64,000 nt of DNA from JANQEU01 sp965228045 (GTDB lineage Bacteria; Bacteroidota; Bacteroidia; Cytophagales; Cyclobacteriaceae), in assembly GCA_965228045.1 (NCBI GenBank), contig OZ245789.1, forward strand, positions 496,001-560,000, written 5' to 3'. Shown here one piece after another: positions 1 to 9,286 of this stretch. The notes beneath the pieces are model-generated. The model ran no database searches and was not told where the DNA came from. It worked only from the letters and a program-made list of their open reading frames with translations. The first letter of the stretch is position 1; every line of letters begins with the position of its first letter. Position numbers and translations under genes: made by a program.

Positions 1-1486
1 TATCATCGAATGGAAGGTGTCACCAACGCTTTCTAAAATTGAAGACAAAGACATTAGGCTCACACCCTATAGGATAGATGGTGCTAATTATTCAATAGAG
101 CCTAGTGAATCTGGTGATCCTACAAGAATTTGGAGGAATCTGGATGAAGTCAATGTCGTGGGAAGACTCGATTTCAAATTGAAAGGTGATATGTTCGGAT
201 ACGATTCCGAATTGAAGTTCGGTACTTATTCCGTAATGAAACAGCGGGATTACGAAATACTAAATTACAGAGTCTCGATGATTGCTGCTGGTCTTTTCGA
301 CTATACGGGGGAAGCAAATGAATTAATGTCAGAAGAATTTCTATGGAGTCCGGCAACCGGTCGGGGGGCGACAATACAAGGTAATTTTGAACCTTCCAAC
401 ACTTTTGATGCAATCCAGTTAAATCTTGCTGGATACGCTTCACAAGAGTTTAGACCAGTTGAAAATTTCAGAACAATTCTTGGGGTAAGAATAGAGAATT
501 TTGATCAGTGGTATAGCGGTCAAGATCAGAACCGTGAGGAATTCGACAATGAAAAAATTCTGGATATGATCCATCTTTTTCCCTCGGCCAATTTAATTTA
601 TAGTCCTACCGAAAGATCAAACATTCGATTGTCCTACTCCCGAACGATCGCCAGACCTTCCTTTAAAGAGGCCTCTTTTGCTCAGATTTTTGATCCGCTT
701 ACCGGCAGAACCTTTATTGGCGGCCTGAGGGTGGCCAATACAATTATTGATGGATCATTCGAAGAAATTTGGGACGGTAACCTGAAGGAAACGTTAATCG
801 ATAATTTTGACCTACGATGGGAATCTTTCCAGCAGCGTGCCCAAATGTTTGCGATAAGTGCATTCTTCAAGAACTTCCAGGATCCAATTGAATTGGTGGT
901 CTTCTCGGACAATGCGCCTGATAACTTCCAGCCCAGGAATGTTGGAAATGCGATTGTGTACGGTACAGAACTAGAAGTGCGTAAGGACTTTTCATTCATT
1001 AGTCCGGGTTTGGATGTATTGTCATTTAATCTGAACACCACACTTTTGAAATCAATAGAGGAAATGGATCTCAGTCCAAATGGTGAATATCAATCCAGAC
1101 TTAGAAATGCTCGTGATGGCGAAAACATCAAGGATACCAGACAGTTACAAGGCCAGGCACCTTATATGATCAATGCCGGTTTTACTTATACTGGTAGCAA
1201 TGATGGTATTCAGGCAGGATTGTTTTACAACGTTCAGGGAAGAAGACTTGAGATTGTGGGTTTTGGGCCTGCACCTGATGTATACACCGCACCATTTCAT
1301 AGTTTGAATTTCAATGCTTCCAAAAGGTTTGGACCTAATGACGCACATAAAGTGGGGTTAGGTATCAATAACATTTTGGGTGATGACGTGGACAGTGTTT
1401 ATGATTCTTTCAGATCTAATGATCCTCTATTCTCCCGGTTAAGCCCGGAGCGCAGGATCACGGTTAGATATAGTATCACATTATAA
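1..1486 (+). CDS. TonB-dependent receptor, C-terminal part (5' end outside window)
   Basis: The frame is open from base 2, so the N-terminal plug lies upstream of the window and about 495 residues of outer-membrane beta-barrel remain. The visible part has the alternating hydrophobic/polar strands and aromatic girdle of TonB-dependent receptors. A typical family stretch, 'SRTIARPSFKEASF', lies near 630-675 and the closing strand 'RITVRYSIT' at the C-terminus. Such proteins import siderophores, vitamins or glycans using TonB energy. The substrate cannot be told without the plug and the neighbouring upstream genes. It ends at a strong bidirectional terminator. Confidence 0.88.
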   Translation, partial: IIEWKVSPTLSKIEDKDIRLTPYRIDGANYSIEPSESGDPTRIWRNLDEVNVVGRLDFKLKGDMFGYDSELKFGTYSVMKQRDYEILNYRVSMIAAGLFDYTGEANELMSEEFLWSPATGRGATIQGNFEPSNTFDAIQLNLAGYASQEFRPVENFRTILGVRIENFDQWYSGQDQNREEFDNEKILDMIHLFPSANLIYSPTERSNIRLSYSRTIARPSFKEASFAQIFDPLTGRTFIGGLRVANTIIDGSFEEIWDGNLKETLIDNFDLRWESFQQRAQMFAISAFFKNFQDPIELVVFSDNAPDNFQPRNVGNAIVYGTELEVRKDFSFISPGLDVLSFNLNTTLLKSIEEMDLSPNGEYQSRLRNARDGENIKDTRQLQGQAPYMINAGFTYTGSNDGIQAGLFYNVQGRRLEIVGFGPAPDVYTAPFHSLNFNASKRFGPNDAHKVGLGINNILGDDVDSVYDSFRSNDPLFSRLSPERRITVRYSITL

Positions 1487-1513
1487 AAAAAGGGCGAATT
1501 CCTCGCCCTTTTT
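1487..1513. terminator. Bidirectional rho-independent terminator
   Basis: An 11-bp perfect stem (1487-1497 with 1503-1513, AAAAAGGGCGA/TCGCCCTTTTT) encloses a 5-base loop. The A-run and T-run at its two ends make it usable from both strands. It sits between the convergent receptor gene and the minus-strand gene ending at 1534. Confidence 0.9.
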
Positions 1514-1533
1514 AATTTTTCAAAATGTCAATT

Positions 1534-2130
1534 TTAATCATCGCAGCCTGCTGAAACCCAGGCAGATGGTGTGTTTGATATCCAAGTCGCACTAGCTGTT
1601 ATTTCTGCGTCATAACTTCCACAATTCAATGTACCAGGCGCGATATAATCACCATCTAAAACTACAGGAGGATAAAATGTAGTATGGTAGACTTGTGCGG
1701 ATGCAGAAAGGTTCGGTCCGATACTACCTTCCTCTTGCATATGCACGTAAGCATAGAGACTCTGATTTGAATTTCCAGTTTCACTATCGTAGGCAATTGT
1801 CCCGGGATTTGAAATTGTAGTAGTGACCCTTACTTGAAAGGTGCCCAATGCTCCATCCTTTACCCCTTCATATTGCTTACCTCCATCAAATTTAGAAATC
1901 ATTTTCGTAATGAAAAGATTGACATCTTCATCGGTAAATGTTGGGTTTTCAGATTCCAGGCACATTAACTCATATAATTTCTCTTTTGAAATAATTCCAG
2001 ATATGGAATTGTCCTCAATAATCAAATTGTCACTAATGTCTAGAATTGACCTATTGTATGAGTCATTTTTGAAATCATAAGAGCAAATGAAAAACATAGG
2101 TAGGAGAAAAATTAACTTGTTCATGATCAT
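1534..2130 (-). CDS. Unknown exported protein
   Basis: A 198-residue protein of unknown function. The N-terminus (MNKLIFLLPMFFIC after an optional Met-Ile) is a hydrophobic export signal. A cysteine near residue 16 could be a relaxed lipobox, but it lacks the usual Gly/Ala/Ser before Cys. The C-terminal third is rich in Ser, Thr, Tyr and Trp, with two cysteines (about residues 175 and 196) that could form a disulfide. I recognise no domain. A second in-frame ATG two codons downstream (2124) is an equally good start. It has its own AT-rich upstream region and the shared terminator downstream. Confidence 0.6.
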   Translation of the reverse strand: MIMNKLIFLLPMFFICSYDFKNDSYNRSILDISDNLIIEDNSISGIISKEKLYELMCLESENPTFTDEDVNLFITKMISKFDGGKQYEGVKDGALGTFQVRVTTTISNPGTIAYDSETGNSNQSLYAYVHMQEEGSIGPNLSASAQVYHTTFYPPVVLDGDYIAPGTLNCGSYDAEITASATWISNTPSAWVSAGCDD

Positions 2131-2338
2131 AAGATGTTTATGTATAAAAAATCACTTATACCTAAACTACATCTTTATTTCATATAATTGAAAATAACGA
2201 TATTATGATATTGTTACGTAACTACATCGTCCTAAATAATATTCAAAACGAATTTAAATTGAATCTAATTTTACAATTTTAATGCTTCAAATGCCTAATG
2301 GTTATTGTTTTTAACTGATGTGCGGGATTTCAAATGTT
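2131..2338. other. AT-rich intergenic region
   Basis: These 208 bases lie between two minus-strand genes and hold no convincing ORF or hairpin terminator. A perfect 10-base palindrome, GTTACGTAAC, lies at 2213-2222. No exact TAnnTTTG box was found on the minus strand here, so the promoter of the downstream gene is not located. Confidence 0.5.
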
Positions 2339-2959
2339 TTATCCGGATATTTTCAACTTTCGTGTTTGAAGTTGTTCTAAAAGGTTTTCGATCCTTTTAA
2401 TTTCATTCCCAACTTCATACCGCTCCGACTCTTCCCCTCTTGTGAGGTGTCTTTCATACAGCCTTCCTAGCTTTTTTAGCTCCTTTCTGACGACTTTTAT
2501 ACTATTGTCAATGTCTTCCAGATAATACTCTTGCTTGAAATCAAGCATCATAGATTTAAGTTGCCGCTGATAATCTGAGATTTTGGAGTCAGGTATGCCC
2601 TCCTCATCTAGAGACACAAATAAAAACGAGTGTTCTCCCTCTTTCTTCACAGCGCTATAAAAAGTGACATCAATATCCGATCCAGTCTCAAATGACGGAA
2701 TTATCACTTTGTAATGAGTCTTTAGGTTGTAGGGTCTGGAGAAGTCTTTACAATACTTCCAGAAGCCTTTTCGTACATCCTTTGCTTCAAAGACAAAGCC
2801 TGTTTTCCATCCGGTAAATTCCGTGTCACCCAGCTCAAGTTTTTGTTCTGTTATGTTTTTATCAAAATTCTGCGCCTGAGAGCAGAAAGAACAAATAAAA
2901 GTGGTGATTATCAAACCGATTTGGCAAATTCTCAGTTGTAATTCAAAACCTGATCTCAT
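2339..2959 (-). CDS. Unknown exported protein with C-terminal coiled coil
   Basis: About 206 residues, function unknown. Starting at the ATG at 2959 it has a clear signal peptide: a short charged N-region, a hydrophobic run around IGLIITTFICSF, and a cleavage-like SQAQ near residue 30. A mixed alpha/beta middle follows, and the last 60 residues are strongly charged and helical (RKELKKLGRLYERHL and after), probably a coiled coil. An ATG at 2980 would add seven residues. The start overlaps the start of the divergent epimerase gene. I cannot assign it to a family. Confidence 0.6.
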   Translation of the reverse strand: MRSGFELQLRICQIGLIITTFICSFCSQAQNFDKNITEQKLELGDTEFTGWKTGFVFEAKDVRKGFWKYCKDFSRPYNLKTHYKVIIPSFETGSDIDVTFYSAVKKEGEHSFLFVSLDEEGIPDSKISDYQRQLKSMMLDFKQEYYLEDIDNSIKVVRKELKKLGRLYERHLTRGEESERYEVGNEIKRIENLLEQLQTRKLKISG

Positions 2960-3869
2960 GAGTGTAAAGATATTGATCACAGGAGGAAGTGGAATGTTGG
3001 GAATGGCTTTAAGCCAATATTTAAAACCTCTTGGGTTTGATGTGAGACACCTTTCCAGGAAACCATCAGTTAAGAATGCTTTCCAGACTTATAAATGGGA
3101 TCCTCGAAATGATTTTGTAGATGTCGAAGCGCTTAAGGTTGACCATGTCATCCATCTGGCTGGAGCGGGTGTTGCAGAGAAACGATGGACAAAAAAGAGA
3201 AAGGATCTGATATATCGAAGTAGAATAGATTCGGCTGATTTACTCCGGAGTCAATTTGTCAAAAACAATATAAAGCTTAAAAGCTTTGTTTCTGCCTCGG
3301 CCATTGGATATTATCCTTATGATGATGAGAATTCGATGACAGAAGACACTCCAGGAGGAGAAGGTTTTCTTCCGGATTTGGTAGAAAAATGGGAGCAATC
3401 GGCAGACGCGTTTTCAGAAATTGCCGATTCCGTGGCAAAGGTCCGAATAGGAATTGTACTGTCCAGAGATGGAGGTGCGCTTCCGAAAATGTCACAACCG
3501 ATAAAATGGGGCTTGGGGTCGCCTTTGGGTTCCGGGAAACAGGTAATGAGCTGGATACACCTCAAGGACCTGGTTAGGATTTTTCACTTCATTCTTACTG
3601 AGCAGTTGTCAGGTACTTATAATGCGGTCTCACCATCTCCTGTCACGAACGAAGAGATGACGCATGCTATATCTAAGGCTGTTGGCAGATCAATTGTTTT
3701 ACCCAATGTTCCTGGATTTGTTTTAAAATTGGTTTTCGGAGAGATGGCGGATATTCTACTTAAAGGCCAAAATGTTTCTTCCGTCAAGCTTGAAAATTCC
3801 GGATTTGAATTCGACTTTGATTCCATCGATAAGGCGATGAAAGATCTATATAAGCCCCGACTGCTGTAG
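2958..3869 (+). CDS. TIGR01777-type NAD(P)-dependent epimerase (YfcH family)
   Basis: A 303-residue extended short-chain dehydrogenase. It opens directly with the Rossmann nucleotide-binding loop, GGSGMLG at about residues 9-15. It then has the family hallmarks: 'VIHLAGAGVAEKRWT', 'SASAIGYY', 'VRIGIVLS', 'GSGKQVMSWIH' and 'YNAVSPSPVTN'. Length and order match the TIGR01777/YfcH group, whose substrate is generally unknown. I chose the ATG at 2958 because the homologous region begins there; an in-frame ATG at 2901 would add a non-homologous tail lying inside the opposite gene. A LOG-family gene follows after 24 bases. Confidence 0.92.
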   Translation: MSVKILITGGSGMLGMALSQYLKPLGFDVRHLSRKPSVKNAFQTYKWDPRNDFVDVEALKVDHVIHLAGAGVAEKRWTKKRKDLIYRSRIDSADLLRSQFVKNNIKLKSFVSASAIGYYPYDDENSMTEDTPGGEGFLPDLVEKWEQSADAFSEIADSVAKVRIGIVLSRDGGALPKMSQPIKWGLGSPLGSGKQVMSWIHLKDLVRIFHFILTEQLSGTYNAVSPSPVTNEEMTHAISKAVGRSIVLPNVPGFVLKLVFGEMADILLKGQNVSSVKLENSGFEFDFDSIDKAMKDLYKPRLL

Positions 3870-3893
3870 ATTTAACAGTATAAAAATTACTTA

Positions 3894-4601
3894 ATGAGTA
3901 AAAATGACGAAAAAATCCGCGAAGCCTTCGAACGTAAGGATTGGCACGATATAAAAAGCAACAATTCCTGGACCATTTTCAAAGTCATGGGGGAATTTGT
4001 TGACGGATTCGATAAGCTTTCGAAAATCGGTCCCTGCGTCTCTATTTTCGGATCGGCCAGAACTGATGAAAGCGATAGCAGGTATAAACTGGCCCAGGAA
4101 ATAGCGGCGATGCTTGTTCAAAAGGGGTACGGGGTCATAACCGGTGGCGGACCAGGAATTATGGAAGCGGCCAACAGGGGGGCCTTTGAGATGGGAGGTA
4201 AGTCCGTGGGATTAAATATTGAACTGCCTTTTGAGCAGGTCGGTAATCGATATGTTGATAAAGACAAGTCAATGGATTTTGATTACTTCTTTGTCAGAAA
4301 AGTAATGTTCGTCAAGTACTCCCAGGGATTTATAGTGCTTCCCGGTGGTTTTGGGACTATGGACGAACTTTTTGAGGCATTGACGCTCATCCAAACAGAG
4401 AAGATAGGAAAATTTCCCCTCGTTTTGGTGGATTCCAAATACTGGAAAGGATTAATTGACTGGATCAAAAATGTCATGATGACTGAAGGTAATATCTCCG
4501 AAGGAGATCTGGATCTTATCAATATCGTGGATACTTGCGAAGAGGCGGTTAAGGTCATTGAGGAATTTTATGCTAAATACAATTTGTCACCGAATTTCTA
4601 G
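3894..4601 (+). CDS. LOG-family (TIGR00730) nucleotide phosphoribohydrolase
   Basis: A 235-residue Rossmann-like protein of the LOG family, often labelled 'lysine decarboxylase-like'. Characterised members hydrolyse nucleoside 5'-monophosphates, for example cytokinin ribotides. The diagnostic motifs are present: GGGPGIMEAANRGA near residues 84-97 and LPGGFGTMDE near 148-158, which hold the catalytic Arg and Glu. An N-terminal extension of about 45 residues precedes the fold. It is a cytosolic enzyme. The gene follows the epimerase by 24 bases and may be cotranscribed. The physiological substrate in this organism is not visible from the sequence. Confidence 0.93.
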   Translation: MSKNDEKIREAFERKDWHDIKSNNSWTIFKVMGEFVDGFDKLSKIGPCVSIFGSARTDESDSRYKLAQEIAAMLVQKGYGVITGGGPGIMEAANRGAFEMGGKSVGLNIELPFEQVGNRYVDKDKSMDFDYFFVRKVMFVKYSQGFIVLPGGFGTMDELFEALTLIQTEKIGKFPLVLVDSKYWKGLIDWIKNVMMTEGNISEGDLDLINIVDTCEEAVKVIEEFYAKYNLSPNF

Positions 4602-4614
4602 TCGTTTAAATGTT

Positions 4615-4622
4615 TAGTTTTG
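4615..4622 (+). promoter_or_regulatory. Bacteroidota -7 box for uvrA
   Basis: TAGTTTTG matches the Bacteroidota -7 consensus TAnnTTTG exactly and ends 13 bases before the uvrA ATG. No clear -33 TTG lies at the expected spacing. No SOS-type operator was recognised. Confidence 0.5.
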
Positions 4623-4635
4623 CGCGCCTATTGTA

Positions 4636-7488
4636 ATGCAAACCATTTCCCAGGAAACACACACAGATACCGCAGATAATATCCGGGAGGAGATAGAGAT
4701 CATTGGAGCGAGGGAACATAATCTGAAAAATGTGGACCTCGTACTTCCAAGGAACAAGCTTATTGTCATTACGGGAATTAGCGGAAGCGGTAAATCCTCG
4801 CTCGCCTTCGATACGATTTACGCTGAAGGGCAACGGCGATATATGGAAAGTTTTTCTGCCTATGCCCGATCGTTCATCGGAAATATGGAGCGACCGGATG
4901 TGGACAAGATAAATGGACTCAGTCCAGTCATTTCTATTGAGCAAAAAACGACCTCCAGAAATCCGAGATCAACGGTCGGAACAGTCACAGAAGTCTATGA
5001 TTTTTTAAGGCTGCTATATGCCAGGGCCGGAGATGCATACAGTTATACGACAGGTTTAAAAATGGTCAAGCAGACTGAAGAACAAATCCTCAGTCAGATC
5101 CTTGAGCATCACAAAGAACAGAAATTGACTTTGCTCGCACCAGTAGTAAAAGGACGAAAAGGTCACTACCGGGAGCTCTTCCAACAAGTCAGAAAGCTGG
5201 GGTTCGGAAAGGTCAGGGTTGATGGAGAGCTTCAGGATCTTGTTCCAAAAATGCAGGTAGACCGTTATAAGACCCATGACATTGAGATAGTTGTTGACCG
5301 GATAGTCGTCAAACAGGATCAAATTAAGCGTATAACGGGTTCAATTGCTACGTGCTTAAAACAAGGGAATGGCGTCATGATGGCCATCAATGAAGATGGT
5401 CAGCTTTCCTATTTTTCCAGAAACCTTATGGATCCGGAAAGCGGGATTGCGTATGATGATCCGGCTCCGAACACCTTTTCTTTCAACTCTCCGTACGGAG
5501 CTTGTCCCAAATGCAATGGACTGGGTACCATCGAAGAGATTTCTATGGACATGGTCATCCCGGATCCGGAACTAAGTATTAGCAGAGGTGGAATAGCCCC
5601 ACTGGGAGAATACAGAGATATCTGGATTTTCAAAAAGATTGAAGCTATCCTGAAACGGAATAAAGCCAGTATTTCAACACCCATTAAAAAGTTGCCCAGG
5701 GAGCTTATTGACATTATTCTTCATGGAGATAGCGTGCCTGTGGCAGTTAGCTCAGTCAAATATCCAGGAACGGACTGGAATACTAAATTTGAAGGAATCA
5801 TAACTTTCCTTGAAAAACAAAAAACTCAGGGTACAGACAAAACCAGGGAGTGGATTGAGGACTTCACTTCTACCCGAATTTGTCCTGAATGTGAGGGGCT
5901 CCGGTTAAAAAAAGAGTCGCTACATTTTCGCATTGCAGACAAAAATATCGGTGAGCTTGCGGAGTTTAATATCACAAAACTTGCAAAATGGTTTGAAGGC
6001 ATTGAAGAAAAGCTATCAGACCGACAGCAGGTAATTGCAGGTGAAATATTAAAGGAAATCAGAAAACGAATTGGTTTTCTTTTGGATGTTGGCCTGGATT
6101 ATTTAAGTCTCAACAGACCTTTGCGAACCCTTTCAGGAGGTGAGGCTCAGAGAATCCGGCTGGCGACTCAGATCGGTACTCAGTTGGTCAATGTATTGTA
6201 CATTCTTGATGAGCCCAGTATAGGTCTGCATCAGCGAGACAACATGAAACTTATCAGGGCATTGAAAGACCTAAGGGATTTGGGCAATACTGTGATAGTG
6301 GTAGAGCATGATCGGGATATGATGATAGAATCCGATCATATCGTGGATATCGGCCCGGGGGCCGGACGACACGGAGGGGAGATTGTAGCCTCATCTGGTC
6401 CTGATCTATTTGTGAAGAACAATACGGCCACTGCAGATTACCTCAATGGGACAAGAAAAATTGAAATTCCTACAGAACGAAGAAAAGGCAACGGAAATGT
6501 CTTGGTCCTGAAAGGAGCAACAGGTCATAACTTAAAGAACGTGGACGTTAGCTTTCCTTTAGGAAAACTAATCTGTGTGACTGGTGTATCGGGGAGTGGT
6601 AAATCCACGCTCATTCATGAAACATTATATCCGATCCTTAGAAAATATTTTTACAAGAGTCGTAAAGATCCCCTCGAGCACAAGTCGCTGAAGGGATTGG
6701 AACACCTGGATAAAGTTATCGAAGTGGACCAATCGCCAATTGGCCGGACCCCAAGATCTAATCCTTCAACTTATACTGGCGTTTTTTCAGATATTAGAAC
6801 CTTGTTTTCGGAATTGCCAGAGGCCAAAATCAGAGGGTATAAACCAGGTCGTTTTTCTTTTAATGTCAAAGGGGGAAGATGTGAAACCTGTCAGGGTGGA
6901 GGTATGAGATTGATAGAAATGGATTTTCTTCCGGATGTACATGTCCCCTGCGAAACATGTAAGGGTAAAAGATATAACAGGGAAACATTGGAAGTCAGAT
7001 TTAAGGGAAAATCAATTTCTGATGTATTGGATATGACTGTGGAGCAAGCCGTGGATTTTTTCGAAAATCAACCAAAGATTCTAAGAAAAATTCAAACGTT
7101 AAATGACGTTGGACTCGGTTACATTTCACTAGGTCAGCATGCCACCACACTTTCCGGGGGTGAAGCCCAAAGGGTCAAGCTGGCCACTGAGCTTTCTAAA
7201 AAAGACACAGGCAAGACTTTCTATATCCTGGACGAACCAACAACTGGACTGCATTTTCAGGACATAAAGCACCTGCTGGATGTACTTCAAAAATTGGTAG
7301 ACAAGGGAAACAGCGTTCTCATTGTGGAGCATAACATGGACGTTATAAAAATTGCTGATCACATAATAGATCTTGGACCGGAGGGTGGAGAGGAAGGAGG
7401 ATATATCTCTGTGACGGGCACACCTGAAGAGGTAGCGAGACACGATGGTTATACCGGAACTTTCCTCAAAAGAGAAATGGAATTATAG
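4636..7488 (+). CDS. uvrA: Excinuclease ABC subunit A
   Basis: The 950-residue damage-recognition ATPase of nucleotide excision repair. It forms a dimer that loads UvrB onto lesions. Two ABC modules are present: Walker A GISGSGKSS at about residues 47-55 and GVSGSGKST near 650, each with an LSGGEAQR signature and an ILDEP Walker B. The zinc modules show as CPKC/CPEC in the first half and CETC...CETC in the second. The length is full for the family. The other nuclease subunit gene in the window, uvrC, lies 13 kb away on the opposite strand; uvrB is not here. Confidence 0.98.
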   Translation: MQTISQETHTDTADNIREEIEIIGAREHNLKNVDLVLPRNKLIVITGISGSGKSSLAFDTIYAEGQRRYMESFSAYARSFIGNMERPDVDKINGLSPVISIEQKTTSRNPRSTVGTVTEVYDFLRLLYARAGDAYSYTTGLKMVKQTEEQILSQILEHHKEQKLTLLAPVVKGRKGHYRELFQQVRKLGFGKVRVDGELQDLVPKMQVDRYKTHDIEIVVDRIVVKQDQIKRITGSIATCLKQGNGVMMAINEDGQLSYFSRNLMDPESGIAYDDPAPNTFSFNSPYGACPKCNGLGTIEEISMDMVIPDPELSISRGGIAPLGEYRDIWIFKKIEAILKRNKASISTPIKKLPRELIDIILHGDSVPVAVSSVKYPGTDWNTKFEGIITFLEKQKTQGTDKTREWIEDFTSTRICPECEGLRLKKESLHFRIADKNIGELAEFNITKLAKWFEGIEEKLSDRQQVIAGEILKEIRKRIGFLLDVGLDYLSLNRPLRTLSGGEAQRIRLATQIGTQLVNVLYILDEPSIGLHQRDNMKLIRALKDLRDLGNTVIVVEHDRDMMIESDHIVDIGPGAGRHGGEIVASSGPDLFVKNNTATADYLNGTRKIEIPTERRKGNGNVLVLKGATGHNLKNVDVSFPLGKLICVTGVSGSGKSTLIHETLYPILRKYFYKSRKDPLEHKSLKGLEHLDKVIEVDQSPIGRTPRSNPSTYTGVFSDIRTLFSELPEAKIRGYKPGRFSFNVKGGRCETCQGGGMRLIEMDFLPDVHVPCETCKGKRYNRETLEVRFKGKSISDVLDMTVEQAVDFFENQPKILRKIQTLNDVGLGYISLGQHATTLSGGEAQRVKLATELSKKDTGKTFYILDEPTTGLHFQDIKHLLDVLQKLVDKGNSVLIVEHNMDVIKIADHIIDLGPEGGEEGGYISVTGTPEEVARHDGYTGTFLKREMEL

Positions 7489-7507
7489 CCCCTTCGGAAC
7501 CCTTGTA

Positions 7508-7515
7508 TATTTTTG
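7508..7515 (+). promoter_or_regulatory. Bacteroidota -7 box for the LytS-type kinase gene
   Basis: TATTTTTG fits TAnnTTTG exactly and ends 7 bases before the TTG start codon at 7523, implying a very short 5' leader. No -33 TTG lies at the usual distance. Confidence 0.45.
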
Positions 7516-7522
7516 CTAGACT

Positions 7523-8551
7523 TTGAACAAAAGAAATCTATACTGGTTCTGTCAGATTTTTGGTTGGTCCTTTTACGGGAGTCTGCAGATTGCTCTCTTT
7601 TCCGTTGCCGGAAATTTGGATGAGACATTTGTGCTTAGCCAGCTGGTTCAGACCGTGTTTTACATTCTGCTCACACATGTTTTCAGAGAGCTTTTGTTGA
7701 AACTTGGATGGCTAAAGTTCAAATGGTATGGCCTGCTTCCAAGATTTGTGATCGGAACTTTTGTGCTCTCTCTGATCCACTATGGATTTATTATCTTCTC
7801 AAACTGGATCACCGGTCAGTTGAATCCGGTGACAGATTTCAATATTTTTTCGATCTTAGCAAACACCATGGTGTCCATGGTCATGTTTCTTATTTGGTCA
7901 TTGCTCTACCTTTCATTTCATTATTTTGAAAGGTATAATCGATCACTCCAGTACGAAGCGACTGTGAAGGAAGCAGAGTTGAATAACCTCAAATCCCAAC
8001 TGAATCCGCACTTCATTTTCAATGCCCTCAATAGCATTAGAGCACTTGTCGATGAGAATCCCGTAAAGTCAAAAAATGCCATAACACAACTCTCCAATAT
8101 TCTGAGAAATTCGCTTTCTACAGAACGCAAAAAACTGGTACCATTTCAAGATGAACTGAGAACCGTAAAAGATTATCTTGAATTGGAAAGCATACGATAT
8201 GAGGAGCGTTTGAAAACTAGTTTCAAAGTTGACCCAAAGTCCGATGGATACCTTATTCCTCCTTTGATGTTGCAGACATTGGTAGAAAATGGCATCAAAC
8301 ATGGCATTTCCACGTTAAAGACTGGAGGTTGTATAACCATTGAAACGAAAGTGACGGATGAACACCTGAATATTTGTATCCGAAACAGCGGGAAATTCGT
8401 CAACGGAAAGACCTCAAGCCTCGGCTATGGGCTATTGAATACCAGAAAAAGATTGCAGTTAATCTACGGTGAAGAAGCTAACTTCCGGATTGGAAACGAA
8501 GATGGCTCTGTAAAAACAGAAATTCAAATACCAAAAAACTTTAGCGCGTAA
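7523..8551 (+). CDS. LytS/YehU-type sensor histidine kinase
   Basis: A 342-residue inner-membrane kinase. Four hydrophobic segments fill residues 10-135. A short linker helix leads to a His_kinase (PF06580) domain with phospho-acceptor His163 in NPHFIFNALN, and an ATPase domain with N-box ENG at about 255 and a glycine motif GYGLLNTRKR at about 301. It starts at TTG: an in-frame TAG lies two codons upstream, and the first residues (MNKRNLYWFCQIFGWSFY) match the usual start of this family. Its partner response regulator begins 3 bases after its stop. The stimulus is unknown. Confidence 0.93.
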   Translation: MNKRNLYWFCQIFGWSFYGSLQIALFSVAGNLDETFVLSQLVQTVFYILLTHVFRELLLKLGWLKFKWYGLLPRFVIGTFVLSLIHYGFIIFSNWITGQLNPVTDFNIFSILANTMVSMVMFLIWSLLYLSFHYFERYNRSLQYEATVKEAELNNLKSQLNPHFIFNALNSIRALVDENPVKSKNAITQLSNILRNSLSTERKKLVPFQDELRTVKDYLELESIRYEERLKTSFKVDPKSDGYLIPPLMLQTLVENGIKHGISTLKTGGCITIETKVTDEHLNICIRNSGKFVNGKTSSLGYGLLNTRKRLQLIYGEEANFRIGNEDGSVKTEIQIPKNFSA

Positions 8552-8554
8552 CAA

Positions 8555-9286
8555 ATGAAGACGATAATTGTTGATGATGAGCGTTTGGCTCGAAAAGAAC
8601 TCAATTCCTTATTAGAGAATTACCCTGAAATCGAAATTGTAGATGAGGCGCCAAACGCTGATGAGGCAATTGAAAAGATTGGCCAGCATGACCCCGATCT
8701 TATATTCCTGGACATTCAGATGCCAGGCAAGTCCGGTTTTGAGCTATTGGAAGAATTGGACAAAGTACCCAATGTAATTTTCACTACAGCATACGATGAA
8801 TTTGCCATCAAGGCCTTCGATGTAAATGCATTGGATTACCTTCTTAAGCCGATTCAGGAAGATCGTCTGAGGGAATCTATTTCCAAGGTGTTGGCTAAGA
8901 AAAGTCAGACAGCCCAATCAAATGAAGTCCAATCCACGTCAAATAGAAAACTCCAGATTTCTGATCAGGTTTTCGTAAAGGATGGGGATAAATGCTGGTT
9001 TGTAAAGTTGGAAGATGTACGCTTATTTGAGTCAGACGGGAATTATATCAAAGTCTATTTTAATAATTTCAAGCCGATGATCCATAAAAGTCTGAATGCT
9101 TTAGATGAACGACTTGATGATCGTAGTTTTTTCCGGGCTTCGCGCAAGCATATCATTAATCTGAGTTGGGTGGATACAATTGAAACGTGGTTCAATGGTG
9201 GTTTACTAGTGCAATTAAAAGGTGGAGAGAAAGTAGAGGTGAGTAGAAGACAAGCTGCCAGATTCAAAGAAAAGATGAGTCTCTAA
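8555..9286 (+). CDS. LytTR-family response regulator
   Basis: A 243-residue transcription regulator. The N-terminal receiver has the acidic pocket D7/D8, phospho-acceptor D53 in FLDIQMPG, T77 and K98 (LLKPI). A Ser/Gln-rich linker (about 115-132) leads to a C-terminal LytTR DNA-binding domain (135-243) with the family stretch 'FFRASRKHIINL'. It forms an operon with the LytS-type kinase and should be phosphorylated by it. Targets are not evident, and no LytTR-type direct repeats were recognised in the window. Its stop codon overlaps the stop of the convergent gene by 4 bases. Confidence 0.95.
   Translation: MKTIIVDDERLARKELNSLLENYPEIEIVDEAPNADEAIEKIGQHDPDLIFLDIQMPGKSGFELLEELDKVPNVIFTTAYDEFAIKAFDVNALDYLLKPIQEDRLRESISKVLAKKSQTAQSNEVQSTSNRKLQISDQVFVKDGDKCWFVKLEDVRLFESDGNYIKVYFNNFKPMIHKSLNALDERLDDRSFFRASRKHIINLSWVDTIETWFNGGLLVQLKGGEKVEVSRRQAARFKEKMSL

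Noticed and set aside
2213..2222. Palindrome GTTACGTAAC as an operator
   Set aside because: A single 10-base palindrome in an AT-rich gap; no second copy or promoter box found nearby.
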